From assembly GCA_028293095.1 (NCBI GenBank), contig JAQGPK010000158.1:1-8264 (forward strand): a stretch of 8,264 bases of DNA. The letters are read 5' to 3'. Origin of the DNA: Chlamydiia bacterium (GTDB lineage Bacteria; Chlamydiota; Chlamydiia; Chlamydiales; FEN-1388). Positions 1 to 7,496 of this stretch are shown piece by piece. A program made the position numbers and the translations under genes. Under the pieces are notes generated by a model. It was not told the origin of the DNA, searched no databases, and worked only from the letters and a program-made list of their open reading frames with translations. The first letter of the stretch is position 1, and every line of letters starts with the position of its first letter.

Positions 1-1
1 T

Positions 2-175
2 TCCCGAGTGAATGCAGCATTAGACAAAGCAGATTCAGAACTTAATAAAGATGGGCATAGTGAGCTTGGAAGAACACTCAGAGAACTTTTAGGCCAGATA
101 TCAGAGCTTGAAGAGACCCTCAAAGTCGCAGGAGCTGACCATCTTGAAGCTGTTACGAACAATATTAAAAAATAA
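2..175 (+). CDS. C-terminal fragment of an unrecognised acidic helical protein
   Basis: An open frame enters from the left edge and ends at TAA 173-175, giving 57 residues of a protein whose start lies outside the window. The visible tail is rich in Glu, Leu, Ala and Lys (for example LGQISELEETLKVAG) and ends in NNIKK. It should be mostly alpha-helical and possibly coiled-coil. No cysteine, membrane segment or catalytic motif is visible. It sits 24 bases before yqgE on the same strand with no terminator between them, so the two are probably co-transcribed. I do not recognise the family; 57 residues of low-complexity helix are not enough for a function. That this is a real coding end is supported by the unbroken frame and the tight spacing to the next gene. 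Confidence 0.6.
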   Translation, partial: SRVNAALDKADSELNKDGHSELGRTLRELLGQISELEETLKVAGADHLEAVTNNIKK

Positions 176-199
176 GAACTCATAACAACCTGAAAGCTC

Positions 200-769
200 A
201 TGGAACTGATTCCACAAACACAGATTCAAAGAGGCACGCTTCTCATCGCAAGTCCAGAGCTTGACTCTGGCCTCTTTTTTCGCGCTGTTATCCTAGTTTG
301 TGAGCATAGTAGTGCTGGTTCTTTTGGCCTGCTTATTAATAAACAGCTCAAGCTTGAACTTCCAGAAGAGGTCCTGAATATCAGTAACGCCGCAAACCCA
401 AATGTCACAATTCGGGCAGGCGGTCCTGTGCAGACAAATCAAATGATGATTTTACACACTCACGATGACCCATCTCAACAACTCATGAAAATTTGCGATG
501 GTATTTTTCTTGGTGGTGATTTACAGTTTCTTCAAGAAATCTTAGCGGACGAAGAAGGGCCTCATGTTCAAGTCAGCTTTGGCTACGTAGGATGGGGCGC
601 GGGCCAGCTTGAACGCGAATTTCTGGATGGGAGCTGGTTTATTCATCCAGCTTCAACACACTATATTTTTGAAGTTCCTCCTGAAGAGCTATGGAGAAAG
701 CTCTTACGCGATATGGGTGGGAGATACGCCTCCCTTTCAATGATCCCTGACGATTTAAGTATTAATTAA
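200..769 (+). CDS. yqgE: YqgE/AlgH family protein (UPF0301)
   Basis: This is a 189-residue protein of the YqgE/AlgH (UPF0301/DUF179) family, a small cytoplasmic protein widespread in bacteria whose biochemical role is not settled. The name AlgH comes from a link to alginate regulation in Pseudomonas. The family signatures are present in order: RGTLLIASPEL at about residues 11-21, then VILVCEH and SFGLLINK at 30-48, AGGPVQTNQMMILHT at 73-87, LGGDLQFLQEI at 104-114, and FGYVGWGAGQLEREFLDGSW at 127-146. The length is normal for the family and nothing is truncated. The start at 200 is the only one that keeps the full conserved N-terminus; the upstream GAAAG at 192-196 is only a weak ribosome-binding site. 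The C-terminal GGRYASLSMIPDDL resembles the chlamydial versions as I remember them (unverified). It probably shares a transcript with the preceding frame. The next gene starts 68 bases on and belongs to an unrelated class. Confidence 0.95.
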   Translation: MELIPQTQIQRGTLLIASPELDSGLFFRAVILVCEHSSAGSFGLLINKQLKLELPEEVLNISNAANPNVTIRAGGPVQTNQMMILHTHDDPSQQLMKICDGIFLGGDLQFLQEILADEEGPHVQVSFGYVGWGAGQLEREFLDGSWFIHPASTHYIFEVPPEELWRKLLRDMGGRYASLSMIPDDLSIN

Positions 770-798
770 TTCAGTAAAGTCGCATTATTTTAATCAGT

Positions 799-816
799 AA
801 TAGTATTTGTACTATT
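799..816. promoter_or_regulatory. AT-rich inverted repeat with possible -10 element before LRR protein A
   Basis: AATAGTA (799-805) and TACTATT (810-816) form a 7-base-pair inverted repeat around TTTG. The right arm contains TACTAT (810-815), a 4-of-6 match to a -10 box. The string TATTTGTAC followed by T and ATTTAT (804-819) recurs with one change at 4198-4213, where it contains the -10 box of the next gene's promoter. No good -35 is seen 16-18 bases upstream; TTTTAA at 788-793 is poor. It may be a weak or regulated promoter for LRR protein A, an operator, or an inefficient terminator after yqgE (there is no T-run). The shared string is seen directly; the function is inferred. Confidence 0.3.
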
Positions 817-837
817 TATTATAAAATATAATTCGAG

Positions 838-3800
838 ATGTTTATGACTTCAATTAATACCCCTTCTAGTTCTGCATTCAATACCCCATATTTGGCCTAT
901 CCTCTCGAGGAACAACATACGGCATCTCTGATACTAGGCGCTACTCTTTCGCAATATGGCGGCGCCATATCAAAGATGCCTCCTGACGTCCAAAAAAATA
1001 TGAAAGATTATGGAAAACTAGTAGGAAGCCTCAATTTGCATCACTATGAGCTTACCTCCCAGGATATGAGTGCTATTGGTTCCCACTTTCCTAATCTAGA
1101 AACTATTGATTTCTCAAATACAAAACTAGATGGCAAGCTAATCACTGATTCCAATGTAATGAGAGCTCGCTTTTTTCAAGGCCATAAGAATTTACGCTTT
1201 AACTTCACTGCTGTACAAAACAGCCTTATACATCCCAAGCCCATTGAAGAATGTTCGCCAGATCAAATTCTCACCTCAGCTCTTATCAAATCAAATGGCG
1301 ATTTTCGAAAGCTCTCTGACTCTACGTTTAAAGCCGTTCATGCAATAGGTCATCTGATCTCAACTATCGATGTACGAGGGTATGCGTTAACGACTGAAGG
1401 GCTTAAAAGTATTGCACGTACTTGCCTCAAGATGCAGCGGCTCTTAGTTGCAAGAGCAACTATAGACGGAAAGACTATAACCCGCCGAGAAGAAATTTTA
1501 AAAATCCTTTCTTCGAAACAAATAGAAGTTATCCTTGAAGAGCCGCTACCTAAAAAAGACGCACAAGTAGAAGAATCTAAAGTAGACAAATTCCAGTTTG
1601 ACAAAATTGAACAACCCTCAGAAAAAAGAGTAGAAAATAGCGATCTTATAACTACTAGTTTCTTGGAAACATTTACATCACTTACAACTCTAGAACTACT
1701 GACTACTGACATTCTACAAAAGCTAAAAAAACTTCCTCCAAACATCAAACGCATCTCTGAAGCGCAGCTTTCTGACAGGATGGCATCTCTTACGGTCGCG
1801 AATCTAGAAGGTTGTGATATAGAAGCGCTGCTGAATACAGTGCATATGTGCGGCTATACCGATCTAGAAAGACTGCTACAGCAAAAAAATACATCAAAAG
1901 TAAAAGAAAATAGCGACGAGAAGAAAATTGCAAGAATGGAAGAGGTGGCAGAACTTACCTCAGCCGCAAGCAAACTTTCTCTACAACCCTCAGCACCATC
2001 CAGATCGAAAAAACCAGCTCCGAAGGCAGCTTATAAAACTAAAAATGAGCGTACGTTTATTGCAGCACTAGAGGCAATGAACATACCAAAAACGACCGAG
2101 AGCCTTGATCTTCGCCTACAGGCAATCTGTAGAGAAATCCCTCATTGGGCTGCCATTATACGTGAGCGCTACCCTGAAATACGTCTTCTTCACCTTCCTG
2201 TTGGCTCCAGAGTTGATGATATGACAGGAAAAGAGCTGAGCCAGTTCAAAAACTTAAAAGAGCTAGATATTGCCTATTGCGATAAAAAAGATATGCGAGG
2301 CCTTGCTTATCTCACGCGTCTACAAGGCCTCCATAATGCACGCGCCTTTGAAAATGATGCGCAAGATGTACGAAAAGATGAAAAATTACAATTCGACCAC
2401 TCTATGCTTGCGGTAGAAGGCGACCAACAGGCAGAAAGTTTACTACAAACATTTGATCCGAAAGCCATAGATCATATCGCTGCAATGAAAGGATTAAGAG
2501 TACTTCGCTTAGGCGGAATAAAAGGCATCGGTGATCGCGCGCTCTTACCCCTTTCTCATCTCGAACAGCTTGAAGAATTTTCGGTTTCTTCTACAATACT
2601 CACGCGTAAAGGATTAGCCCCACTCTTAGGATCGGCCTTTACATTAAAAAAACTAAATATTACAGGGTGTACAAAACTCAACGATGCAGCGCTTGTAGAT
2701 ATCGCTAAAAGACTTCCCCATCTTACAGAATTGCGAATCGGTGAAAATGATTTTACTTCCCAGTTATTTAAAACGCTTTTCTGCTTTACATCGCTCAATA
2801 CCTTAGTACTCGGTCGTTTTAAAAAAATTGAAGCTCAGGAATGGCTAAAACTCCCCCAAGCTTGTCCTAAGCTAGAAAGAATCTCGCTCAAAGAGACTCA
2901 TCAATTAACCCCTGATGTGCTTATGATATGGCAGCGGGCACAAGGGATTAAATTTTATAAACTTAGCTCGAATGGACAAGTTTTACATCGCGACGCTTCT
3001 GATGAGGATCCAGTTATGAAGGTCGTTCTTCCAAAAGAGGAGAAATCTCGTGAAGATGAGAAGACGAAAAAACTTGTTGAAATGGCAATGAATACCATCC
3101 AAACACCGCTTGTCTCTAAATCAGAGGGTATGGATCCTCCTGAAGCAAAAGCTAAAGTCTCTATAACTGATTTGTCAAACGCTGCTGTTGACACACTTGA
3201 TATCAGAAAACTGCCCTATGACAAAAACTTTACCTCTCATATGCAACAGATCAACACACACTATCCTCATCTTGAAACACTACGCCTTCCTTTCTGTCCT
3301 CTCAACGAACAGGTTGGGGAAATTATTAGTTCTATGCCAAACGTCACAAAACTAGACCTCACTTTTTGCGATATCAGTAATCCAGCAAGCCTTCAGTACT
3401 TGCCAAAAAAATTACAAGCTTTTCATTACGGAGATCCTAGCAGCCATGGTTATGAAATTCTTTGGAATACTCAATATAGAAATACCCCGGAAGTAAATAT
3501 AGAGGCTCTCCCAAAAGACTGGGAAAAGAAATACAATAGTATACCTGACTTCACTGATAGTCATGCAGTCCATCTTGCGACATTTACGCATCTCAGAGAG
3601 ATAAACATAGGAAAGTTTTCTCAGTTTACAACTACTGGCATTCGATCTCTTGCATCCTTGAAAGAGCTCCAGACACTTGGAATTATAGGAGCAGCAGATC
3701 TTGATGATACAAGTTTTGAGCTTATCTCTACGCAGTTTCCAAAACTAGAAAAGCTCTACTGTGCAGGCAATGACATCTCTGATCGCGGAATTTCTGCCCT

Positions 3801-4065
3801 TACAAATTTAAAAAATTTATACGAGATCGTCATAGGGCCTCAATCACGTGTAACAACAAAAGGCTGGAAGCAACTTGCGAACTGTACAAGACTTAAAAGG
3901 CTTTGCGTGACAATGGATGGAACACTTACTGATGAAGTCCTTTTCGAATTGAGTAAGCTTCCTTATCTAGAAGTACTGCATATTGCTAATGCTTCTACTG
4001 TGAGTATACAAGTAGTCGTTGCATTTGGTAAAAATCTACCTAATTGTAAGCTTTGTATCGACTAG
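838..4065 (+). CDS. Large leucine-rich-repeat protein A, candidate host-directed effector
   Basis: This 1075-residue protein is built of LRR-type repeats. Visible parts: a Ser/Thr/Pro-containing N-terminus (residues 1-20) with no hydrophobic signal peptide; an N-terminal LRR-like block at about 60-235; a charged linker at about 236-400 ending in a Lys-rich stretch (SRSKKPAPK); LRR superdomain 1 at about 415-708; a charged linker at 709-780 rich in Glu and Lys; and LRR superdomain 2 at about 783-1075. Repeats follow L-x-x-L-x-I/L with a Cys or Asn turn, as in LKKLNITGCTKLND (603-616), LEKLYCAGNDISDRG and LKRLCVTMDGTLTDE. This resembles the cysteine-containing repeats of FBXL/GALA proteins. No membrane segment or catalytic motif is seen. 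ATG 844 is an alternative start, since GAG at 835-837 is better spaced for it. It is a paralogue of the next gene, with about 120 extra residues in linker 1 (about 251-370) and no F-box-like segment. Secretion through type III and a host-protein-binding role are inferences from architecture; the exact function is unknown. Confidence 0.9.
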   Translation: MFMTSINTPSSSAFNTPYLAYPLEEQHTASLILGATLSQYGGAISKMPPDVQKNMKDYGKLVGSLNLHHYELTSQDMSAIGSHFPNLETIDFSNTKLDGKLITDSNVMRARFFQGHKNLRFNFTAVQNSLIHPKPIEECSPDQILTSALIKSNGDFRKLSDSTFKAVHAIGHLISTIDVRGYALTTEGLKSIARTCLKMQRLLVARATIDGKTITRREEILKILSSKQIEVILEEPLPKKDAQVEESKVDKFQFDKIEQPSEKRVENSDLITTSFLETFTSLTTLELLTTDILQKLKKLPPNIKRISEAQLSDRMASLTVANLEGCDIEALLNTVHMCGYTDLERLLQQKNTSKVKENSDEKKIARMEEVAELTSAASKLSLQPSAPSRSKKPAPKAAYKTKNERTFIAALEAMNIPKTTESLDLRLQAICREIPHWAAIIRERYPEIRLLHLPVGSRVDDMTGKELSQFKNLKELDIAYCDKKDMRGLAYLTRLQGLHNARAFENDAQDVRKDEKLQFDHSMLAVEGDQQAESLLQTFDPKAIDHIAAMKGLRVLRLGGIKGIGDRALLPLSHLEQLEEFSVSSTILTRKGLAPLLGSAFTLKKLNITGCTKLNDAALVDIAKRLPHLTELRIGENDFTSQLFKTLFCFTSLNTLVLGRFKKIEAQEWLKLPQACPKLERISLKETHQLTPDVLMIWQRAQGIKFYKLSSNGQVLHRDASDEDPVMKVVLPKEEKSREDEKTKKLVEMAMNTIQTPLVSKSEGMDPPEAKAKVSITDLSNAAVDTLDIRKLPYDKNFTSHMQQINTHYPHLETLRLPFCPLNEQVGEIISSMPNVTKLDLTFCDISNPASLQYLPKKLQAFHYGDPSSHGYEILWNTQYRNTPEVNIEALPKDWEKKYNSIPDFTDSHAVHLATFTHLREINIGKFSQFTTTGIRSLASLKELQTLGIIGAADLDDTSFELISTQFPKLEKLYCAGNDISDRGISALTNLKNLYEIVIGPQSRVTTKGWKQLANCTRLKRLCVTMDGTLTDEVLFELSKLPYLEVLHIANASTVSIQVVVAFGKNLPNCKLCID

Positions 4066-4123
4066 TCCTTTGTCTCGAGAGGTTATGATTAAAATTTTGT
4101 CAAACGAGAGCGAAGGAAAAACG

Positions 4124-4177
4124 AGGTGTACAGGAGATTGCATAAATATATAATTATTAATTAGAAATTATACACCT
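4124..4177. repeat. Nested inverted repeat between the two LRR genes
   Basis: AGGTGTA (4124-4130) pairs with TACACCT (4171-4177), and inside it ATAATT (4150-4155) can pair with AATTAT (4166-4171, sharing one base with the outer arm). The outer arm ends three bases before the -35 box of the downstream promoter (4181). No T-run follows, so it is not a convincing terminator for LRR gene A. It could be an operator or a weak transcript-end structure. The A+T content makes the inner match likely by chance; the 7-base outer match is only slightly better. Confidence 0.25.
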
Positions 4178-4180
4178 ACA

Positions 4181-4209
4181 TTGACAACATCACACTTTAT
4201 TTGTACGAT
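4181..4209 (+). promoter_or_regulatory. Sigma-70-type promoter of LRR protein B
   Basis: A perfect -35 box TTGACA (4181-4186) is followed after exactly 17 bases by TACGAT (4204-4209), a 4-of-6 match to the -10 consensus. Transcription would start near 4216-4217, giving a leader of about 32 bases that includes the ribosome-binding site AGGA (4240-4243), five bases before the ATG at 4249. The promoter suggests that LRR gene B is transcribed independently of gene A although the two are in tandem. Confidence 0.65.
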
Positions 4210-4248
4210 TTATAGGTTTTTCTAATAAAAAATTACTTCAGGAAAATT

Positions 4249-7215
4249 ATGCATTCCATTCATCCCACTCCTACATTGCCTTGCGCTATCAGTGAAGATA
4301 GCATCTCCTTCATTAGCGACACGACACTCTTCTTAGCTGGCGGCTCGATTCAAAAAATATCAGCTGGTATGAGGCACCAACTACAAAAACAAGGGCCCTT
4401 TGTAAAAACGCTCTCTTTCTATAATTACGACCTCTCCACAAAAGATCTACAAGATATTGCAAACTACTTTCCAAATCTAGAGCTCATTGAGTGGACAAAT
4501 ACAACTCTTGATAATTGTAAAATCTTAGATATGGATGTCATTAAAAGGTATTTTTTTCCTCAGCATAAAAACCTAAAAATTGAATTTAAAAAGATGGAAC
4601 AAAATCCTGTCCGCTTAGTGACTCCCGAGATGCTTTTAGCATCTGCTCTTGTACGATCAGATGGAGATTTTAGCGTACTCTCACGAGTAAAGTTACAAGA
4701 AGTCTCAGCAATCGGTCACCAGATCTCTGTTGTAGACCTTCGTGGCTATAAGTTAACAAGCAAAGGATTAGCACTTATTGCGCGTATCTGCTCTCAAATG
4801 GAGACACTTCTTGTCGAAAGAGCAACTTTAGATGGAAATCCCATTATAAGCCCATATGCAATTGATCAACTCCTTTCACCAAAAAAAGTAACAGTGATTC
4901 TTGATGATGAAAAGCAAGAAAGCGAGGCAAAAGTAGACGAGCTCAAAGCTCTTACCTCATCTGTAAATAAACTTTCCCTACAAACTACTACAAGAAAAAA
5001 AATATCAAAATCTAAAAAAGCAGCTTCAAAACCTACTCTAAAAAGCAAAGCCGAGCAAGATTTCATTCAAGTACTTCAATCATTAAATCTCTCTCAAACA
5101 ACCCAAGTCCTAGATCTTCGCTCCCTTGCAATATGTAGCTCTATTCCAAATTGGGTAGCAATTGTTCGTGAACACTATCCAGATCTCTACCTGCTCCACC
5201 TTCCTGTTGGGAGCATACTGGATGAGACGACAGGAAAAGAGCTGAGCCGGTTCAAAAACTTAAAAGAGCTAGATATTGCCTATTGCGACAAAAAGGATAT
5301 GCGAGGCCTTACCCATCTAACACGACTACAAGGGCTTTATAACGAGCGAACATTTGAAGATAATGCACGAGCTTTTATGACATTTAAAGAAGAAGAAAAG
5401 ATACAATTTCATCATCGCTCTCTTGTAAAATCTACAAACCCAGCTGCTGAAGTTTTATTGCAAACATTTGACCCAGATGCAATGAGCCTTATTGGCGCAA
5501 TGAAGCAGTTACGAATACTACGCTTAGGTGAAGTCAAAGGAATTGGTGATCGAGCGCTCATACCTCTTTTGAATCTCACAAAACTAGAAGACTTTTCCAT
5601 CTCGACCGCAAGCGTAACAAATAAAGGGCTCCATTCTCTAAAGGCATCGGCTAATACCCTCCAAAAACTCAATCTTATTGGCTGCACAAAACTGAATGAT
5701 TCAGCGCTATACTATATTATCGAAGCATATCCAGCTCTTAGAGAATTACGGATCGGTGAAAATGATTTCACTCCCCTTTTACTACAAACTCTTTCTCAAT
5801 TTAATTCACTCACCACCTTAGTACTTGGTACTTTCAAAAATATTCCAGAAAAGCACTGGAAAAAACTACCAGCTGCTTGTCCCCACGTTGAAAAATTTTC
5901 CTTAATAGAAACGCATCCAATCACACCCTATTTACTAAAAATCTGGCGATCTCAGAAGAGCATGAAATTTTATAAACTTGTTTTTGAAGAGCAATCTATC
6001 GTCCATAATGCACTCGAGCATTCTGTGAAAAAAACAACTGAGGTACAGGCAAATACCGCATCCGTAAAGCGCTCATTTCAGAAAATATTCCCCTTAAACG
6101 TTTTGGCAAAGATTTTTTCCTTCAGTGATGATCTGCCATCAAGCCTATACCTTACTCAGAGCAACATTCACCTCAAACTTACTCAAAATGCATACCAATT
6201 CGTATCTCTTACAACTACACATACAATGCGTGAGCTTTTTAATAAGTCGATCAACAACATACAGCCCATACGTGTCTGTAGTGAAGGCTTTACAATCCCA
6301 AAAGAAGAGGCTCCTCTTAGTGATGTAGCTGCAGAGGCAATCCGTACCCTTGATCTACGGAAGATGCCTTGTGGAAAAAAATTTAAAGCACGCATGCAAT
6401 CCTTCAAGAAACGTTATCCTAACCTTGAAAAGCTACGTCTTCCACCCCTTGTACTTGACCAAAAGCACGGAGCAATTATTCGCTCGATGGATAGCGTTAC
6501 AAAACTAGACCTCACTTTTTGCGATATCAGTAATCCTGCAAGCCTGCAGTACTTGCCAAAAGGGTTACAGGCTTTCCACTATGGAGATCCTAGTGAAGGG
6601 CACCATATGCTCTGGGAAGGTAACAGTTGCAAAGATTCTGTATTGAATGTACATGCGCTACCAGAAGAGTGGAAAAAAAAGCATGACGCTATACCTCAAT
6701 TCACAGATGATCATGCCCTACATCTTGCAAAATTTGAGCATCTTGAAGTTGTAGATATCTCAATAGCTTCTCAACTGACGGCAACTGGTATTAAGATGCT
6801 AGCTCCTTTAAAAGGCCTACAAACACTCGGCATTATAGAATCGAAAAAGCTCGATGATGCAAGCTTTGCACTTTTTCCTACCCAGTTTCCTGAATTACAA
6901 GAGCTCTATTGTGGATATAATAACATTTCTGATCCTGGAATTGGCTTTCTATCAAACTTAAAAAAATTACACACGCTCATTATAGGACCTCAATCACAAG
7001 TGACAACAGAAGGGTGGAAGCAGCTGACATCCTGTACAAGCCTTAAAAGGCTGTGCGTGACAATGACCGGAGGGCTTACTGATGATGTAGTCCTCGAATT
7101 ATGTAAACTTTCTCAGCTAGAGGTACTCTACATTGCTAAGGCTACTAAGCTGAGTACACGAGTACGTCTTACATTAGTCCTCAAATTACCCCATTGCAAG
7201 GTGCACTTGGATTGA
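4249..7215 (+). CDS. Large leucine-rich-repeat protein B with F-box-like segment, candidate effector
   Basis: This 988-residue paralogue of the preceding gene is aligned with it over almost its whole length. Parts in order: an N-terminus with Ser, Thr and Pro and no signal peptide (MHSIHPTPTL); an LRR-like block at about 50-220; a short Lys/Ser-rich linker (about 221-270, with RKKISKSKK); LRR superdomain 1 at about 285-577; a linker carrying an F-box-like stretch at about 613-650; and LRR superdomain 2 at about 697-988. Repeat units such as LQKLNLIGCTKLNDSAL (471-487) and LKRLCVTMTGGLTDD are of the cysteine-containing type seen in F-box/LRR proteins. The start is supported by AGGA at 4240-4243. 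Bacterial F-box plus LRR proteins, such as GALA of Ralstonia, are known to engage host SKP1 and SCF ubiquitin ligases; that this protein does so is inference. Linker 1 lacks the 120-residue segment of its neighbour. No enzyme motif is seen. Confidence 0.9.
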   Translation: MHSIHPTPTLPCAISEDSISFISDTTLFLAGGSIQKISAGMRHQLQKQGPFVKTLSFYNYDLSTKDLQDIANYFPNLELIEWTNTTLDNCKILDMDVIKRYFFPQHKNLKIEFKKMEQNPVRLVTPEMLLASALVRSDGDFSVLSRVKLQEVSAIGHQISVVDLRGYKLTSKGLALIARICSQMETLLVERATLDGNPIISPYAIDQLLSPKKVTVILDDEKQESEAKVDELKALTSSVNKLSLQTTTRKKISKSKKAASKPTLKSKAEQDFIQVLQSLNLSQTTQVLDLRSLAICSSIPNWVAIVREHYPDLYLLHLPVGSILDETTGKELSRFKNLKELDIAYCDKKDMRGLTHLTRLQGLYNERTFEDNARAFMTFKEEEKIQFHHRSLVKSTNPAAEVLLQTFDPDAMSLIGAMKQLRILRLGEVKGIGDRALIPLLNLTKLEDFSISTASVTNKGLHSLKASANTLQKLNLIGCTKLNDSALYYIIEAYPALRELRIGENDFTPLLLQTLSQFNSLTTLVLGTFKNIPEKHWKKLPAACPHVEKFSLIETHPITPYLLKIWRSQKSMKFYKLVFEEQSIVHNALEHSVKKTTEVQANTASVKRSFQKIFPLNVLAKIFSFSDDLPSSLYLTQSNIHLKLTQNAYQFVSLTTTHTMRELFNKSINNIQPIRVCSEGFTIPKEEAPLSDVAAEAIRTLDLRKMPCGKKFKARMQSFKKRYPNLEKLRLPPLVLDQKHGAIIRSMDSVTKLDLTFCDISNPASLQYLPKGLQAFHYGDPSEGHHMLWEGNSCKDSVLNVHALPEEWKKKHDAIPQFTDDHALHLAKFEHLEVVDISIASQLTATGIKMLAPLKGLQTLGIIESKKLDDASFALFPTQFPELQELYCGYNNISDPGIGFLSNLKKLHTLIIGPQSQVTTEGWKQLTSCTSLKRLCVTMTGGLTDDVVLELCKLSQLEVLYIAKATKLSTRVRLTLVLKLPHCKVHLD
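6085..6200 (+). other. F-box-like segment within LRR protein B
   Basis: Residues 613-650 of LRR protein B read IFPLNVLAKIFSF, then DDLPSSLYLTQSNIHLKL. This matches the F-box pattern of a Pro after a hydrophobic residue, two hydrophobic residues, I-F-S-F/Y, and then helices with L-x-x-L-x-x-x-N/C and a basic-hydrophobic end. The N-terminal half is the better match; the usual Trp of the last helix is missing. It lies between the two LRR superdomains, immediately before the second, whereas animal FBXL proteins usually carry the F-box at the N-terminus. The paralogue has only a charged linker at the same place. Confidence 0.5.
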
Positions 7216-7286
7216 TTCTCATGTTACGCAGAAGAGGTAGAATTTAGAAGCTATTAAGGGATACAACAAAACCACGCAGTGGTACT
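7216..7286. other. Short gene-free stretch after LRR protein B, with one small hairpin
   Basis: I see no gene and no clear terminator for LRR gene B here. The only structure is ACCAC-GCA-GTGGT (7271-7283), a 5-base-pair hairpin. It stands just before, and shares its CCAC/GTGG arms with, the first hairpin of the inverted repeat element that follows. The right-hand copy has no counterpart to it. Confidence 0.5.
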
Positions 7287-7454
7287 TTGCCACGTAAGTG
7301 GCTCTATAGTTCGGACTTTTCTAAGGCAGCATTCACTAAAATGTTCTCCTCTCCCGAAGGGGAGAGATGGCTTTTAGCCCAAGCCGACGACCGAAGGGAG
7401 TCGTCTTGGGAAAATAATACATAATAAAATTTCACTCCCGAAGAGGAGTGATGG
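7287..7454 (+). repeat. Structured repeat element, left copy
   Basis: This is a 168-base unit with four hairpins in series. h1 is GCCAC-GTAA-GTGGC (7289-7302). h2 is CTCTCCC-GAAG-GGGAGAG (7349-7366). h3 has outer stem CCCAAG/CTTGGG (7378-7383 with 7405-7410), a 3-base bulge, inner stem ACGAC/GTCGT and loop CGAAGGGA. h4 is TCACTCC-CGAAGA-GGAGTGA (7432-7451). A linker ATGGCTTTTAGCCC (7367-7380) leads from h2 into h3. The same unit occurs inverted at 7497-7665. It lies between convergent genes and could slow transcription or stabilise 3' ends, but none of the hairpins has a T-run. It may be a mobile MITE/REP-like element or an RNA element; I do not recognise a named family. Confidence 0.85.
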
Positions 7455-7496
7455 AGATGGGATTGTGTATGATGAAGGATACCCCTGAAAATAAGA

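Noticed and set aside
1350..1754. - strand open frame of 134 codons inside LRR gene A
   Set aside because: It is the antisense shadow of a long conserved coding region whose paralogue supports the + strand frame; it shows Ser/Arg-rich noise.
4066..4123. Possible terminator after LRR gene A
   Set aside because: The only symmetrical piece is the short palindrome CTCGAG, with no stable stem or T-run following.
6125..6407. Short open frames on both strands over the F-box-like region of LRR gene B
   Set aside because: They overlap a continuous + strand frame and have no recognisable start site or family; they are chance frames.
6673..6680. Run of eight A in LRR gene B as a phase-variation or slippage site
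   Set aside because: It encodes ordinary Lys codons, such runs are expected in AT-rich DNA, and the frame is intact; nothing shows variation.
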